Assembly: GCF_036959255.1 (NCBI RefSeq)
Contig: NZ_JAWMTI010000005.1
Coordinates: 248,001 to 312,000, forward strand
Direction of reading: 5' to 3'
From: Olivibacter sp036959255
Lineage (GTDB): Bacteria > Bacteroidota > Bacteroidia > Sphingobacteriales > Sphingobacteriaceae
DNA: 64,000 nt
Shown: positions 18,459 through 26,759 of the stretch, in pieces
How the letters are laid out: the number at the start of each line of letters is the position of its first letter
How positions within the stretch are numbered: the stretch's first letter is position 1
The notes under the pieces: model-generated
Databases searched by the model: none
What the model saw: the letters and a program-made list of their open reading frames with translations, nothing else
Told to the model about the DNA's origin: nothing
Made by a program: the position numbers and the translations under genes

Positions 18459-19529
18459 TTACAAGGTAACCACTTTTCCTGTTCGTACCGATTCATCGCA
18501 GGCTAATGCAATACGCAAACTATTTATTGCGTCCAAGTTGGCTTTTGTTAGATCTAGATTTTCTACAATGGCTCGTAAAAAAAACTGTTGTTCGCGATTA
18601 CACAACTCTTGATGATCTGGCTCATCATCTAAATTAACCCACGTATCTTCATGAACAAAAGTGCCGTTTTCGTCTATTTTCGCATCATGAATTTTAAGAG
18701 ATTCTGTTCTTGTATGTGATTCTACCGTATCAGATTTTCCTGCTTTTGAGGCTTCTTTTGCGACAATAGACACAGCGCCTTTAGGCCCGATCACGTCCTT
18801 TATAAAAAAGGCAGTTTCACTGATCATGGGCCCCCATCCAGCTTCATACCAGCCCACAGAGCCATCTTCAAACCTAATTTGTAATTGGCCATAATTGTAA
18901 TTGCCAGCCGGAATATCATCCGTCAGTCTCGCACCAATTGCGCTCACTTGAACAGGTTTTGAATCGGTCATCTGGCACATAACATCAATATAATGCACAC
19001 CACAATCTACAATGGGGCTTAAACTCTTCATCAAATTTTGATGCACTTTCCACATATAACCTTGACTTTGTTGATTTAAGTTCATTCGCATCACCAAGGG
19101 TTTACCCAATTTCTGTCCTTGCTCGATAAACAGTTCCCAAGAAGGGTGATAGCGCAAAATATAACCCACGATCAGCTTTTTATTATATTTATTTGCTGCA
19201 GCCACCACTCTTTCCGCCCCGTTTATGGTATCTGCTAAAGGCTTCTCTATGAAAACATGGCATCCTGCTTGGAATGCCTTTATGGCAAAATCTTCGTGCG
19301 TATCCGGATAAGTCGCTATACAAACAGCTTGCGGTTTTGCTTGGTGTAAAGCTTCTTCGTAGTTATCGTACAATGCATACCGGCCACCTAATTCATTATT
19401 CAGCAGTTCTTTGCTTTTACCTGTGGAAACCAATCCGCAAATCTCAAACTTATCCATTGAATGATAGGCTTTTGCATGTGACGCTCCCATATTGCCACAT
19501 CCAACCACTAAAATTTTGATTTTATCCAT
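18459..19529 (-). CDS. Gfo/Idh/MocA-family oxidoreductase
   Basis: A 356-residue NAD(P)-dependent sugar dehydrogenase-like enzyme. The N-terminal Rossmann fold opens KILVVGCGNMGASHA. Then come EKPLAD, the family's catalytic EKP, YILRYHPSW, and DCGVHYIDVMCQM with the D-x-x-x-H pair. The C-terminal alpha/beta substrate domain is complete. There is no signal peptide, so it is cytoplasmic. It precedes the MBOAT/SGNH pair on the same strand by 178 bases and may be co-transcribed. These enzymes oxidise or reduce sugars, sugar nucleotides or inositols, and the substrate cannot be read here. Confidence 0.93.
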   Translation of the reverse strand: MDKIKILVVGCGNMGASHAKAYHSMDKFEICGLVSTGKSKELLNNELGGRYALYDNYEEALHQAKPQAVCIATYPDTHEDFAIKAFQAGCHVFIEKPLADTINGAERVVAAANKYNKKLIVGYILRYHPSWELFIEQGQKLGKPLVMRMNLNQQSQGYMWKVHQNLMKSLSPIVDCGVHYIDVMCQMTDSKPVQVSAIGARLTDDIPAGNYNYGQLQIRFEDGSVGWYEAGWGPMISETAFFIKDVIGPKGAVSIVAKEASKAGKSDTVESHTRTESLKIHDAKIDENGTFVHEDTWVNLDDEPDHQELCNREQQFFLRAIVENLDLTKANLDAINSLRIALACDESVRTGKVVTL

Positions 19530-19779
19530 TTTATCAACATTTGCTTTTTACTTTTGCAAGATAGCTTTTCTAAAATTATTTTGCTTCGCCTGCATGCTAT
19601 TTTCAGGATAGCGCCATTAATGCAGTATTATTTTTCTACTTTTATTTATATTAGCAAGTACATTAAAGTATAAACAGGCGACACAAGATGCTTTTTACCT
19701 TCCGTAGTGGAATGTTTACCTTTTTTAGAACCGTGTTGGCAGAAGAATTGTTAAGGTATATTTATTAAAATGGATCATT

Positions 19780-20244
19780 ATGGAACCGCAGAAAATTCGA
19801 ATCCTCTTTGTAGACGATGAGGAACACAATCTGATATCATTTAAAGCAACCTTTCGGACTAAATATAAGATTGAGACTGCCATTGGTGGGCTGGAAGCTA
19901 TTGAAAAGCTTAAGAACAATGAATTTGACATTATTATCACAGACCAGCGTATGCCGAGAATGACGGGTGTTGAATTCCTTGAACAGATTATAGAAACACA
20001 TCCTGATCCGATTCGTATTCTTTTAACCGGTTACACGGATATGGCGGCTGTTATAGACGCAATTAACAAGGGAAAGATTTTCCACTACCTTACTAAACCA
20101 TGGAATGAAGAAGAGTTGGATAATACGATACAAAAGGCCTATCAGCTTTATCTTGAAAAGAAAAAGATGAAAGATGAAAATCAGCTTTTGTCTATTACAA
20201 ACGAACAATTGGAATTTTTACTTCGACAGAAATTGCTCTCCTGA
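19780..20244 (+). CDS. Single-receiver response regulator with coiled-coil tail
   Basis: A 154-residue protein: receiver domain (residues 5-120) and a helical tail rich in Lys/Glu/Gln (about 125-154). It has the D-D pair at 12-13, phospho-acceptor Asp55 in ITDQRMPRMTG, the Thr switch in ILLTGY and Lys in TKPWNEEEL. The TDQRMP and AINKGK...KPW signatures match the receiver half of the hybrid at 24830-25918, so the two are paralogous. Its last 27 bases overlap the 3' end of the 7TMR-DISM kinase, which is convergent. No output domain is seen, so it probably works by protein contact. The likely partner is the overlapping kinase. Confidence 0.92.
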   Translation: MEPQKIRILFVDDEEHNLISFKATFRTKYKIETAIGGLEAIEKLKNNEFDIIITDQRMPRMTGVEFLEQIIETHPDPIRILLTGYTDMAAVIDAINKGKIFHYLTKPWNEEELDNTIQKAYQLYLEKKKMKDENQLLSITNEQLEFLLRQKLLS

Positions 20245-22467
20245 TTGAATATCCTCACCTTTTACTGAATTGTCGCTTGATTGAGATTGGACAGCGGGTA
20301 TTTTAATAATGAACTCACAGCCTTTATCTTCTTCCGTAAGAAGGGAAATAGTTCCATTATGCTTTGCCACTGTTTGCGAAACAATGGCAAGTCCCAAACC
20401 CGTTCCCTCGCCTACATCCTTGGTTGTGAAGAAGGGATCAAAAACTTTATTTTTCAGCTCTTCCTTAATTCCTATTCCATTGTCCTTTATTGAGATGTAT
20501 ACTAAATCCTCCTTATAATAGGTTCTAATCGTAATCTTTCCACCTTGCTTTCCTTTAAATTTCTCATCAATAGCATAGAAAGCATTCGTCAATAAATTTA
20601 AAAACACCTGATTCAATTTCCCTGGAAAACATTCGACATAAGGAATTTCATCATAATGTCTTTTTATCTGAATTCGATCCTTAAACATACTATTTAAAAT
20701 CACCAAAGTTGATTCTAAGCCTAAATTAACATCAGCCAGTTTTAGATCATCTTCGTCTACTCTGGAAAAGACCCGTAAACTTTTTACAATTTCTGCAGTT
20801 CTAAAAGCCCCTTCCTGTATTCCCTTTAGCAACGATTTAATTTCCTCTTTCAGAAAGCTTAAATCAATATCTTCTTTATAGTGCTCTAGTTCGGCTATTT
20901 TTTCCTCTATCGAAATATCCTTAAGTGCTATTTTTTCTATAACCAATAGTGTTTCAATTAATTGATCTACATCCCTGCTTAAAGGCTTTATACTAGCAGT
21001 TACAAAGTTGATGGGGTTATTAATTTCATGCGCTATACCCGCCGTTAACATACCTAATGAAGCTAGCTTTTCGGATTCAACCAAATGTGCTTGTGCCTGT
21101 TTTAGGTTATACATAGCTTCATTTAAGCTCTCATTGGTTTTTTTCAAATCTTTGGTCCGTTTGTCAACTTCAGTTTCCAACAAGACATTCTGTTCCCTAA
21201 TGATTCTTGCGTTTTCTTGCGATATTCGTAATGCTTGGGCCTGAGATGCCTCCTTTTCTTTTCGATAGAAATTGATACGATCGGCTAAGGCGAATGAAAG
21301 TAAGGAAATCTCTACGATAGAACCTATTTCGAGAATATAGGCTGTGAAAGCATTATAAGGAATTATATTAAAATTACGAAGAACAAAGGCTATAACACAG
21401 GTGAAGAATAACGTAAATGCAATTAAGAAAAAAACTGCTGGTCGGTATCCTTTTTTTCGAATTTGATTAACGACGTATAACACATATATAATGCCAAGCG
21501 AGGCCATGGTCTGCAAAACAATTGTCCCTAGGAACACATCAACCAGACCAACCAACAAACCAACAAAATAACATAGGATTATTACGTTGATTCCCTTATC
21601 CAGTTTGGGGGTATTGGTTTTGGTATGTAAAAAGGTTTTAATAAAAGCGATGGTTGCTAACCCTGAAAAAAAAGGAATAATGATTGAGCTCCGACTTGCC
21701 ATCCAAGGACTGTTAGGCCAAAGATACATATAGGCATAGCCCTGGAACATTGCCTGTGTAAGCCCTACGGTAAATATGTAGACAATATAATAGATATAAC
21801 TGCCATTCCGTGTCGACAGACCGATAAAGAGATTATATAACATCATAATCAATACAGCGCCAGCATACAGTCCGAATAAAAGATTTTTTGTCGACATCTT
21901 TGCCAAAATTTGCTTCTCGGAACCAACATATAAGGGTAGCTGCATCTGATCATTAGAAGAAACGCAGAGATAAATATGAGCTATACTATCTTTTTTCAAA
22001 TCAATGGGAAAAATATAATCGGGTGCATAAACTTTCCGCTGCTCAAAGGGTTTATATTTCCCCAATGTATCGATTAAAATTTCACCTTTTGCATCCTCCA
22101 CAAAAATGACAGCCTCATCAATAGTGGCCTGTTGCAACAGCAAATACAAATTTTCATCATTTGAATTATTTTGGAGTGTAAATTTGAGCCATACGTTATC
22201 TTTTGTGGCGCCTAGGTTGATGATTCCATCTTTGGGATAAACCGTAAAAACCTGTTTCTGAACTGCTTGAATGGGCAAACTTCTTGAAGGATCTTTATAA
22301 AGGGAGATGTGACGATTTAATAAGATGTTGTGCTCGGTGTTATCAAAATAAACGATATTATCGTGATTATCGCGCACATTTGTGTATCCCATCTTGCAAA
22401 GACACATCAGCGCACAAAGGACTATTAAAAAAGTTCCGAACTTCAAATGGATCCTAGGTTTATTCAT
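20218..22467 (-). CDS. 7TMR-DISM sensor histidine kinase
   Basis: A 749-residue kinase starting at ATG 22467 (MNKPRIHLKF). A TTG 27 bases upstream is in frame but poor. The signal peptide covers residues 8-29. A periplasmic carbohydrate-binding-like DISM extracellular domain (about 40-190) contains NVWLKFTLQN and YVFP-like strands. Seven membrane helices follow (about 195-395), then a coiled coil (400-465) and a HisKA/HATPase pair with GIAHEINNPINF (His480), DNGIGIKEEL and GEGTGLGLAI. DISM receptors sense extracellular sugars or small molecules. It is the last gene of the operon running from 26534, 23 bases after the GNAT gene. Confidence 0.93.
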   Translation of the reverse strand: MNKPRIHLKFGTFLIVLCALMCLCKMGYTNVRDNHDNIVYFDNTEHNILLNRHISLYKDPSRSLPIQAVQKQVFTVYPKDGIINLGATKDNVWLKFTLQNNSNDENLYLLLQQATIDEAVIFVEDAKGEILIDTLGKYKPFEQRKVYAPDYIFPIDLKKDSIAHIYLCVSSNDQMQLPLYVGSEKQILAKMSTKNLLFGLYAGAVLIMMLYNLFIGLSTRNGSYIYYIVYIFTVGLTQAMFQGYAYMYLWPNSPWMASRSSIIIPFFSGLATIAFIKTFLHTKTNTPKLDKGINVIILCYFVGLLVGLVDVFLGTIVLQTMASLGIIYVLYVVNQIRKKGYRPAVFFLIAFTLFFTCVIAFVLRNFNIIPYNAFTAYILEIGSIVEISLLSFALADRINFYRKEKEASQAQALRISQENARIIREQNVLLETEVDKRTKDLKKTNESLNEAMYNLKQAQAHLVESEKLASLGMLTAGIAHEINNPINFVTASIKPLSRDVDQLIETLLVIEKIALKDISIEEKIAELEHYKEDIDLSFLKEEIKSLLKGIQEGAFRTAEIVKSLRVFSRVDEDDLKLADVNLGLESTLVILNSMFKDRIQIKRHYDEIPYVECFPGKLNQVFLNLLTNAFYAIDEKFKGKQGGKITIRTYYKEDLVYISIKDNGIGIKEELKNKVFDPFFTTKDVGEGTGLGLAIVSQTVAKHNGTISLLTEEDKGCEFIIKIPAVQSQSSDNSVKGEDIQSGEQFLSK

Positions 22468-22490
22468 CACTTCCAATCTTTTTACATTAA

Positions 22491-23195
22491 TCAAGATGAA
22501 GGAAAGTTTGGAATAACGAGATCATAGGTTACTGGGTATTCACCTTTAGGTCCTCGTTCCAATACTCGTTGATGTGGGTTATCTCTCAAAGAAAGAATTT
22601 TTTCCCTTTCCAAATCTGTTGCCATTGATAGATCATTTATATCCTCCATGCGCATCACGGTTGCGATCAAATCATCTTTTGGATAATAAAACAACCCATT
22701 GTTTCCTAAGGTCTTTTCCACTTTACATCCTAAACGTACGCCCATTTTTACCGTAATGGGTGCGCATAAGACAAAAAGACTAACTACCGGTAACTGTTTG
22801 GTAATTGCAACACCAACTCTGGAAAGAATATAGCTTCCGATACCCATCCCAGCTACTTCTCTTGAATTCCATAAACCACATATTTCACAAGTTCCTCCAC
22901 GTGACTGATCTTGTTTTATTAAGTCGTAAATTTTAGCATCATATCTTCCAATTGCCGTCTCTATTGGCAAAGCATACTTACTATTGGCCATCTGTACGCG
23001 TGCGCCACCATATACTGTTTTCGTTTCTATGTTTTCAACCAAAATAACAACGGTGTCCTTATCGTCCACCCAATCTTGCCGATTAGAGGTAATTTGACTA
23101 ATTCCAAAAATTTCCAATAGTTTTCTATGCCCAACTATGAACTTTTCGCAGGCTTCCGGATCATCTGGTGCTCTAAAAGTTCGTATGTGGATCAT
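22491..23195 (-). CDS. GNAT-fold acyltransferase, FeeM/autoinducer-synthase-like in outline
   Basis: A 234-residue protein with GNAT features: a beta-strand with YGGARVQMA, ALPIETAIG, then EICGLWNSREVAGMGIGSYIL (in two adjoining parts, residues 104-124), whose R-x-x-x-G-x-G-x-G loop would bind acyl-CoA. The LPIE strand and the long C-terminal part recall N-acyl amino acid and homoserine-lactone synthases more than classic acetyltransferases, but I cannot assign it there. Its ATG begins one base after the stop of the E1-like gene, so coupled translation is likely. The kinase gene follows 23 bases later. It may make or transfer an acyl signal sensed by the DISM receptor; that is speculation. 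Confidence 0.72.
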   Translation of the reverse strand: MIHIRTFRAPDDPEACEKFIVGHRKLLEIFGISQITSNRQDWVDDKDTVVILVENIETKTVYGGARVQMANSKYALPIETAIGRYDAKIYDLIKQDQSRGGTCEICGLWNSREVAGMGIGSYILSRVGVAITKQLPVVSLFVLCAPITVKMGVRLGCKVEKTLGNNGLFYYPKDDLIATVMRMEDINDLSMATDLEREKILSLRDNPHQRVLERGPKGEYPVTYDLVIPNFPSS

Positions 23196-23196
23196 T

Positions 23197-24321
23197 TTAA
23201 TCTACTTTAGCATTATGAATTAGCGACTCGAAATCGACAAAATATCGCCCTGACTGATTGAATTTATCGAGAAATACTCGCCTTGTAACATCCGTAACCA
23301 TCGCCCCCCCTAAAGTCACGGCTGACGCCAGTTGTGGCCATCCTATTATAGTTTTTCTCATGTAATGAAGTGATCGTTTCATTGCCTCCGAAACATTCTC
23401 AAAACCTATAATATCGATTAGGTATTCTATCTTTTGTTCAAGGTTTAATTCTTTTAGCTGCGTCTCCATTTCTTGAATGGAAAATCCTTCTATTCGCTTT
23501 AATCGGCCATGAAGAATAGGGCGTTCTCTTTCCAAATCGAAACGTTCGATATCCAGCATTCCTTTATCATTGGTATCCATAATCACCGGTATACCATACG
23601 CTCTCGCCTTCAGTCGGCTGATGATCTTCATATCAATTCCGTCGCATTCTTCCACCAACATATCTAATTTTCCTCCGTCGAGTAAGAATTGATCCATATT
23701 GTGAGTAGTCAGCCCCTCTATAAAACAACGCACCTTTATATAAGGATCTAATTCGGCAATTTGTCGAGCCGCGATAACAGCTTTACTCTGTCCTAAATCC
23801 TGTACACCTACACGAATACGATTCATGTTACTCAATTCGATTGTATCAAAATCAGCCAAGCGGAGTTCTCCACAATTACGTTCCATTGCCATTGTTAGCG
23901 CAATACTCTGTCCAACTGACAGCCCAATAATTCCGACTTTCTTTTTATTCAGTATATCTATTTCATTCGGTTCTATTTTGTAAACATTTCTACTCGTTCT
24001 CACCTTGATAAACTCGGTTTCATCCAATAGATGTACCATTTTTTTTAACCAAGGATAATAAACCCACGCCCCAAAATCGAAAAACGAAAGGGGCTGTACA
24101 TACGTGTCTATGTATGTTCTTAATTTACGCTCATCAAAAGTCTCCGATGGGTTTTCAATTTTCACTAATTCGGCCAGTTGCATGTCAATGGTATCGATTA
24201 ATTGGATAGCATTATTTGCTGCCAATAATTCATCCATTTCTTCGCTATCCTTCGGATACTTTCTTCTAAAGATGATCGGTTGAAAACTCATTTCCACAGC
24301 CTCTAGTTGTATTTTTGCCAT
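23197..24321 (-). CDS. E1/ThiF-like adenylyltransferase-family protein
   Basis: A 374-residue protein. Residues 1-120 form a domain I do not recognise. Residues about 125-270 form an E1/ThiF/MoeB Rossmann fold: VGIIGLSVGQS (ATP loop, 129-139), ADFDTIELSNMNRIR with Asp157/Asp159 and Arg168, LGQSKAVIAARQIAELDP with Lys180, and LVEECDGIDMK. The zinc-binding CxxC pairs of MoeB and ThiF are absent. Only three cysteines are visible in this fold (150, 199, 226), so a classical thioester Cys is doubtful. The C-terminal 100 residues include a helical stretch and are not named. It resembles the E1 half of the mycobacterial Rv1355c-type proteins. No ubiquitin-like or ThiS-like partner is nearby. Confidence 0.82.
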   Translation of the reverse strand: MAKIQLEAVEMSFQPIIFRRKYPKDSEEMDELLAANNAIQLIDTIDMQLAELVKIENPSETFDERKLRTYIDTYVQPLSFFDFGAWVYYPWLKKMVHLLDETEFIKVRTSRNVYKIEPNEIDILNKKKVGIIGLSVGQSIALTMAMERNCGELRLADFDTIELSNMNRIRVGVQDLGQSKAVIAARQIAELDPYIKVRCFIEGLTTHNMDQFLLDGGKLDMLVEECDGIDMKIISRLKARAYGIPVIMDTNDKGMLDIERFDLERERPILHGRLKRIEGFSIQEMETQLKELNLEQKIEYLIDIIGFENVSEAMKRSLHYMRKTIIGWPQLASAVTLGGAMVTDVTRRVFLDKFNQSGRYFVDFESLIHNAKVD

Positions 24322-24378
24322 TTGATGACTTTATGTTACAATATTCAGATAAAATAGAATTCTTTACGCTTGAAAACG

Positions 24379-24777
24379 CTATCCGTTAAATTTCCCGATA
24401 ACAGCAGCAAATTTATCCATGGTAATTGGCTTCTCTACAATTGCCTCTATCACACTGTATTTTTGCAATCTTTTTAATGTATGTTCATTATTAGATAAAG
24501 ATAAAATAATGATTTTATATCTATCTTGAATCGATTTAGGCAGATCTATAAATTTATCTAAAAACTCAAAACCATTCATGATTGGCATCATAATATCCAA
24601 TGTTATAAAAGAAATAGACGTGCGTTTGCATTCCTCTTCATTTTCTATATATTGAAGAGCAAGCGTGGCATCATTAAAAACCCTTACATCCGAACTCTTT
24701 CCACTAAAACCGATGACTTTCTTAACAATGAGACAATCGATCGGACTATCATCAATAACTATAAAAGGATATTTCAT
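24379..24777 (-). CDS. Single-domain response regulator (CheY-like)
   Basis: A 132-residue stand-alone receiver. It has acidic residues D9-D10, phospho-acceptor Asp61 in ITLDIMMPIMNG, Ser in the Thr-switch position (IILSLSNN), and Lys in VEKPITMDKF. There is no output domain. It lies 57 bases upstream of the E1-like gene and 52 bases downstream of the hybrid kinase on the same strand, so it probably shares their transcript. It could shuttle phosphate between the hybrid kinase and the DISM kinase. Family is certain; partners are inferred. Confidence 0.92.
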   Translation of the reverse strand: MKYPFIVIDDSPIDCLIVKKVIGFSGKSSDVRVFNDATLALQYIENEEECKRTSISFITLDIMMPIMNGFEFLDKFIDLPKSIQDRYKIIILSLSNNEHTLKRLQKYSVIEAIVEKPITMDKFAAVIGKFNG

Positions 24778-24829
24778 TTATCTAACAATACATTAATATT
24801 CAATTTAAATCTTTTGGCTTAACATTAAA

Positions 24830-25918
24830 TCACTTCGTCGGGATAGACACAATAAACTCAGTACCAACATTTTCCACAGAATTTACTGTTATCTGCCCAC
24901 CTAACTTGGTTAAAATATTCTTAACGTTATAAAGTCCAAGACCGCTACCTGCTTCGAGCAACGTAGCTCTAAAAAATAATTTAAAAATCTCTCCCAAGTA
25001 TTTTTCGGGAATGCCTATTCCCGAGTCCTTAACGACAAAGGTGGCAACCCCTCTCTCTACACCCATTTCCAGGTGTACATATTTATAATTGTAATCTTTC
25101 TTTTGATATTTAAACGCATTAGATAATAAGTTATTCAACACAAGCTTCACCGAAACTTCATCAGACCTGAAAACATCGGAATTGTTAATCGTAATTGTAA
25201 ATCGTATACCTTTTGCATTGGCAATTGCCTCGTACATTACCCGCAAATCGTCCGCTAATGTATTAAGATTAATATCCACAATATTGAACTCTCCTCTGCG
25301 AACACTGTAATAATCGTGTATTGTTAAAATATAGCGATCAAGTTTTTCGGCAGAATTGACAATGATCTGTAACAGTTCTCCGATTTCATTTAGATCACTT
25401 ATGTCTTGTGCTAATTGGGCAGCGGCCATGATACCTGCTAGTGGTCCGCGTATATCGTGACTCACACTATGTGCAAATTTATCTAGTTCATTATATGCTT
25501 GCTCTAGCTCTTTATTTTTAACCGAAAGCAAGGAATTAGTCAGATAATATCTATTGGCATCCATTATAACTGCCGAAATAGCTTCAACCGACCACGGCTT
25601 TTTCACATAACGATAGACATTCCCTTTGTTGATTGCATCAATCGCTGTGTTAAGGTCATCCGCATAAGCCGTTAGAAGAATTCGAACAGGCAATGGATAA
25701 ATCACGCGAATTTCATCCAAAAAATCGGTACCTAACTTATCCGGCATACGCTGATCTGTAAAAATAATTCGCAAATCAGTATGCTCTTCTAATATCTTTA
25801 GTGCCTCGTTTGTATTTTCAGCTACAAAAATCTGATAGTCCAGTCGAAAGTATGCTTTAAACGCGACCAAGTTGTTCACTTCATCATCCAAGTATAAAAT
25901 TTTTATCTCTTCATTCAT
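24830..25918 (-). CDS. Receiver-histidine kinase hybrid (REC first)
   Basis: A 362-residue soluble protein with start ATG 25918 (MNEEIKILYLDDE); a TTG three codons upstream is rejected. The receiver domain is N-terminal (residues 4-120) with Asp55 in IFTDQRMPDKLG and Lys in VKKPWSVEAI. A helical linker (130-148) leads to HisKA SVSHDIRGPLAG (His154) and a HATPase with N-box LLSNAFKYQ, G1 DSGIGIPEKY and G2 GSGLGLYN. The REC-first order means phosphorylation can control the kinase, unlike classical hybrids. The receiver is clearly related to the protein at 19780-20244. It is 118 bases downstream of the unrecognised gene at 26037. Confidence 0.93.
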   Translation of the reverse strand: MNEEIKILYLDDEVNNLVAFKAYFRLDYQIFVAENTNEALKILEEHTDLRIIFTDQRMPDKLGTDFLDEIRVIYPLPVRILLTAYADDLNTAIDAINKGNVYRYVKKPWSVEAISAVIMDANRYYLTNSLLSVKNKELEQAYNELDKFAHSVSHDIRGPLAGIMAAAQLAQDISDLNEIGELLQIIVNSAEKLDRYILTIHDYYSVRRGEFNIVDINLNTLADDLRVMYEAIANAKGIRFTITINNSDVFRSDEVSVKLVLNNLLSNAFKYQKKDYNYKYVHLEMGVERGVATFVVKDSGIGIPEKYLGEIFKLFFRATLLEAGSGLGLYNVKNILTKLGGQITVNSVENVGTEFIVSIPTK

Positions 25919-26036
25919 ACTGACCAACCCAGTTTATTTTTCTATCCATTTATTGAAATACTATTGCGTAAGTTACAAATTACAATTTTACTTACTCAGA
26001 GGCTCTATCTCTCCAGCCTCGTTGCTGCATCCCCAA

Positions 26037-26534
26037 TTACAACAAATAATTAGCAGGGAAAGGTTCTGTAAGAACAGATTCCCAACAAGCCCGGAAGTGC
26101 TTATTCAAAAGCGCAAAAGGTAAGGGATTGCTTTCCGCTATTTCTACAATTTCTTGTGCGGGAACCTGAAGATCTCTTGCCAATAGTGAAACAATTGGAA
26201 CACCGATTTTACTCAAGTTGTTTATTTGACTGCTGGTTATCAAACCACTATCCTTAGATTCTTGGTAAACGTCTTTCAAAATACTTCTCTTTTCTTTTAT
26301 TTCTAAATGATGATACGCTAATGCTTCACTCCGCTCCTCCAAAAAAGATCTTAAATATTCATAAAGTGCACTTGTTTGTTCAATATTTAAATAAACACTA
26401 CACACTTTGTTGCCCTCACCCGACCACTCATTCACTGACAGCAATAAATTATTCTGTCTTACGTGATCATCATTCGTAGGCTTCAGATCGATAAAAGATT
26501 TCCCAGGTGTTTGTTTTATCCTTAAATCCTTCAT
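26037..26534 (-). CDS. Hypothetical protein heading the signalling operon
   Basis: A 165-residue cytoplasmic protein starting at ATG 26534 (MKDLRIKQTPGKS); eight further codons upstream begin with a poor start. The N-terminal third is a beta-type domain (SFIDLKPTNDDHVRQNN...VCSVYLNIEQT), the middle is a charged helix, and the C-terminal segment SKIGVPIVSLLARDLQV, then QEIVEIAESN, resembles the short helical motif seen in phage tape-measure proteins. That likeness is by eye only. I do not recognise a family. A good TAnnTTTG box lies 65 bases upstream, and the gene precedes the hybrid kinase on the same strand, so it is probably the first gene of the six-gene operon. Confidence 0.7.
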   Translation of the reverse strand: MKDLRIKQTPGKSFIDLKPTNDDHVRQNNLLLSVNEWSGEGNKVCSVYLNIEQTSALYEYLRSFLEERSEALAYHHLEIKEKRSILKDVYQESKDSGLITSSQINNLSKIGVPIVSLLARDLQVPAQEIVEIAESNPLPFALLNKHFRACWESVLTEPFPANYLL

Positions 26535-26598
26535 TAAAAATCTTCTAAAAAAATACAAATCTTCATAAATGTCAGTGTTAAAAATGTTCTTTTAATGT

Positions 26599-26606
26599 CA
26601 AACTTA
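26599..26606 (-). promoter_or_regulatory. Probable -7 box of the E1/GNAT/kinase operon
   Basis: TAAGTTTG on the minus strand is an exact match to the Bacteroidota -7 consensus TAnnTTTG. It would start transcription near 26593, about 59 bases before the gene at 26534. No TTTG lies at the usual -33 spacing, so it may need an activator. Confidence 0.5.
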
Positions 26607-26711
26607 AGCAATTTAAATCATAAGAAGCCCTACGATACAAAAACGCAAGCTCCGCACTATTTCTCCGTTGGTAATTGGCACAGTTATCGATATATAACAT
26701 ACAATGTTCTT

Positions 26712-26747
26712 TTTGTCAATCAGTGCGCAGAAAGAATTTTATATTTG
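26712..26747 (+). promoter_or_regulatory. Bacteroidota-type promoter before the small divergent gene
   Basis: TTTG at 26712-26715 and TATATTTG at 26740-26747 match the -33 and -7 boxes, with a 24-base spacer that is a little longer than usual. Transcription would begin near 26754. This argues that the true start of the following gene is ATG 26760 or 26808, and not an ATG at 26595. Confidence 0.55.
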
Positions 26748-26759
26748 CAATTGGTATTT

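Noticed and set aside
22491..23195. LuxI-type autoinducer synthase call
   Set aside because: The fold outline is similar, but the conserved LuxI residues (Arg24, Trp34, Asp45 and others) are not evident. I keep a generic GNAT call.
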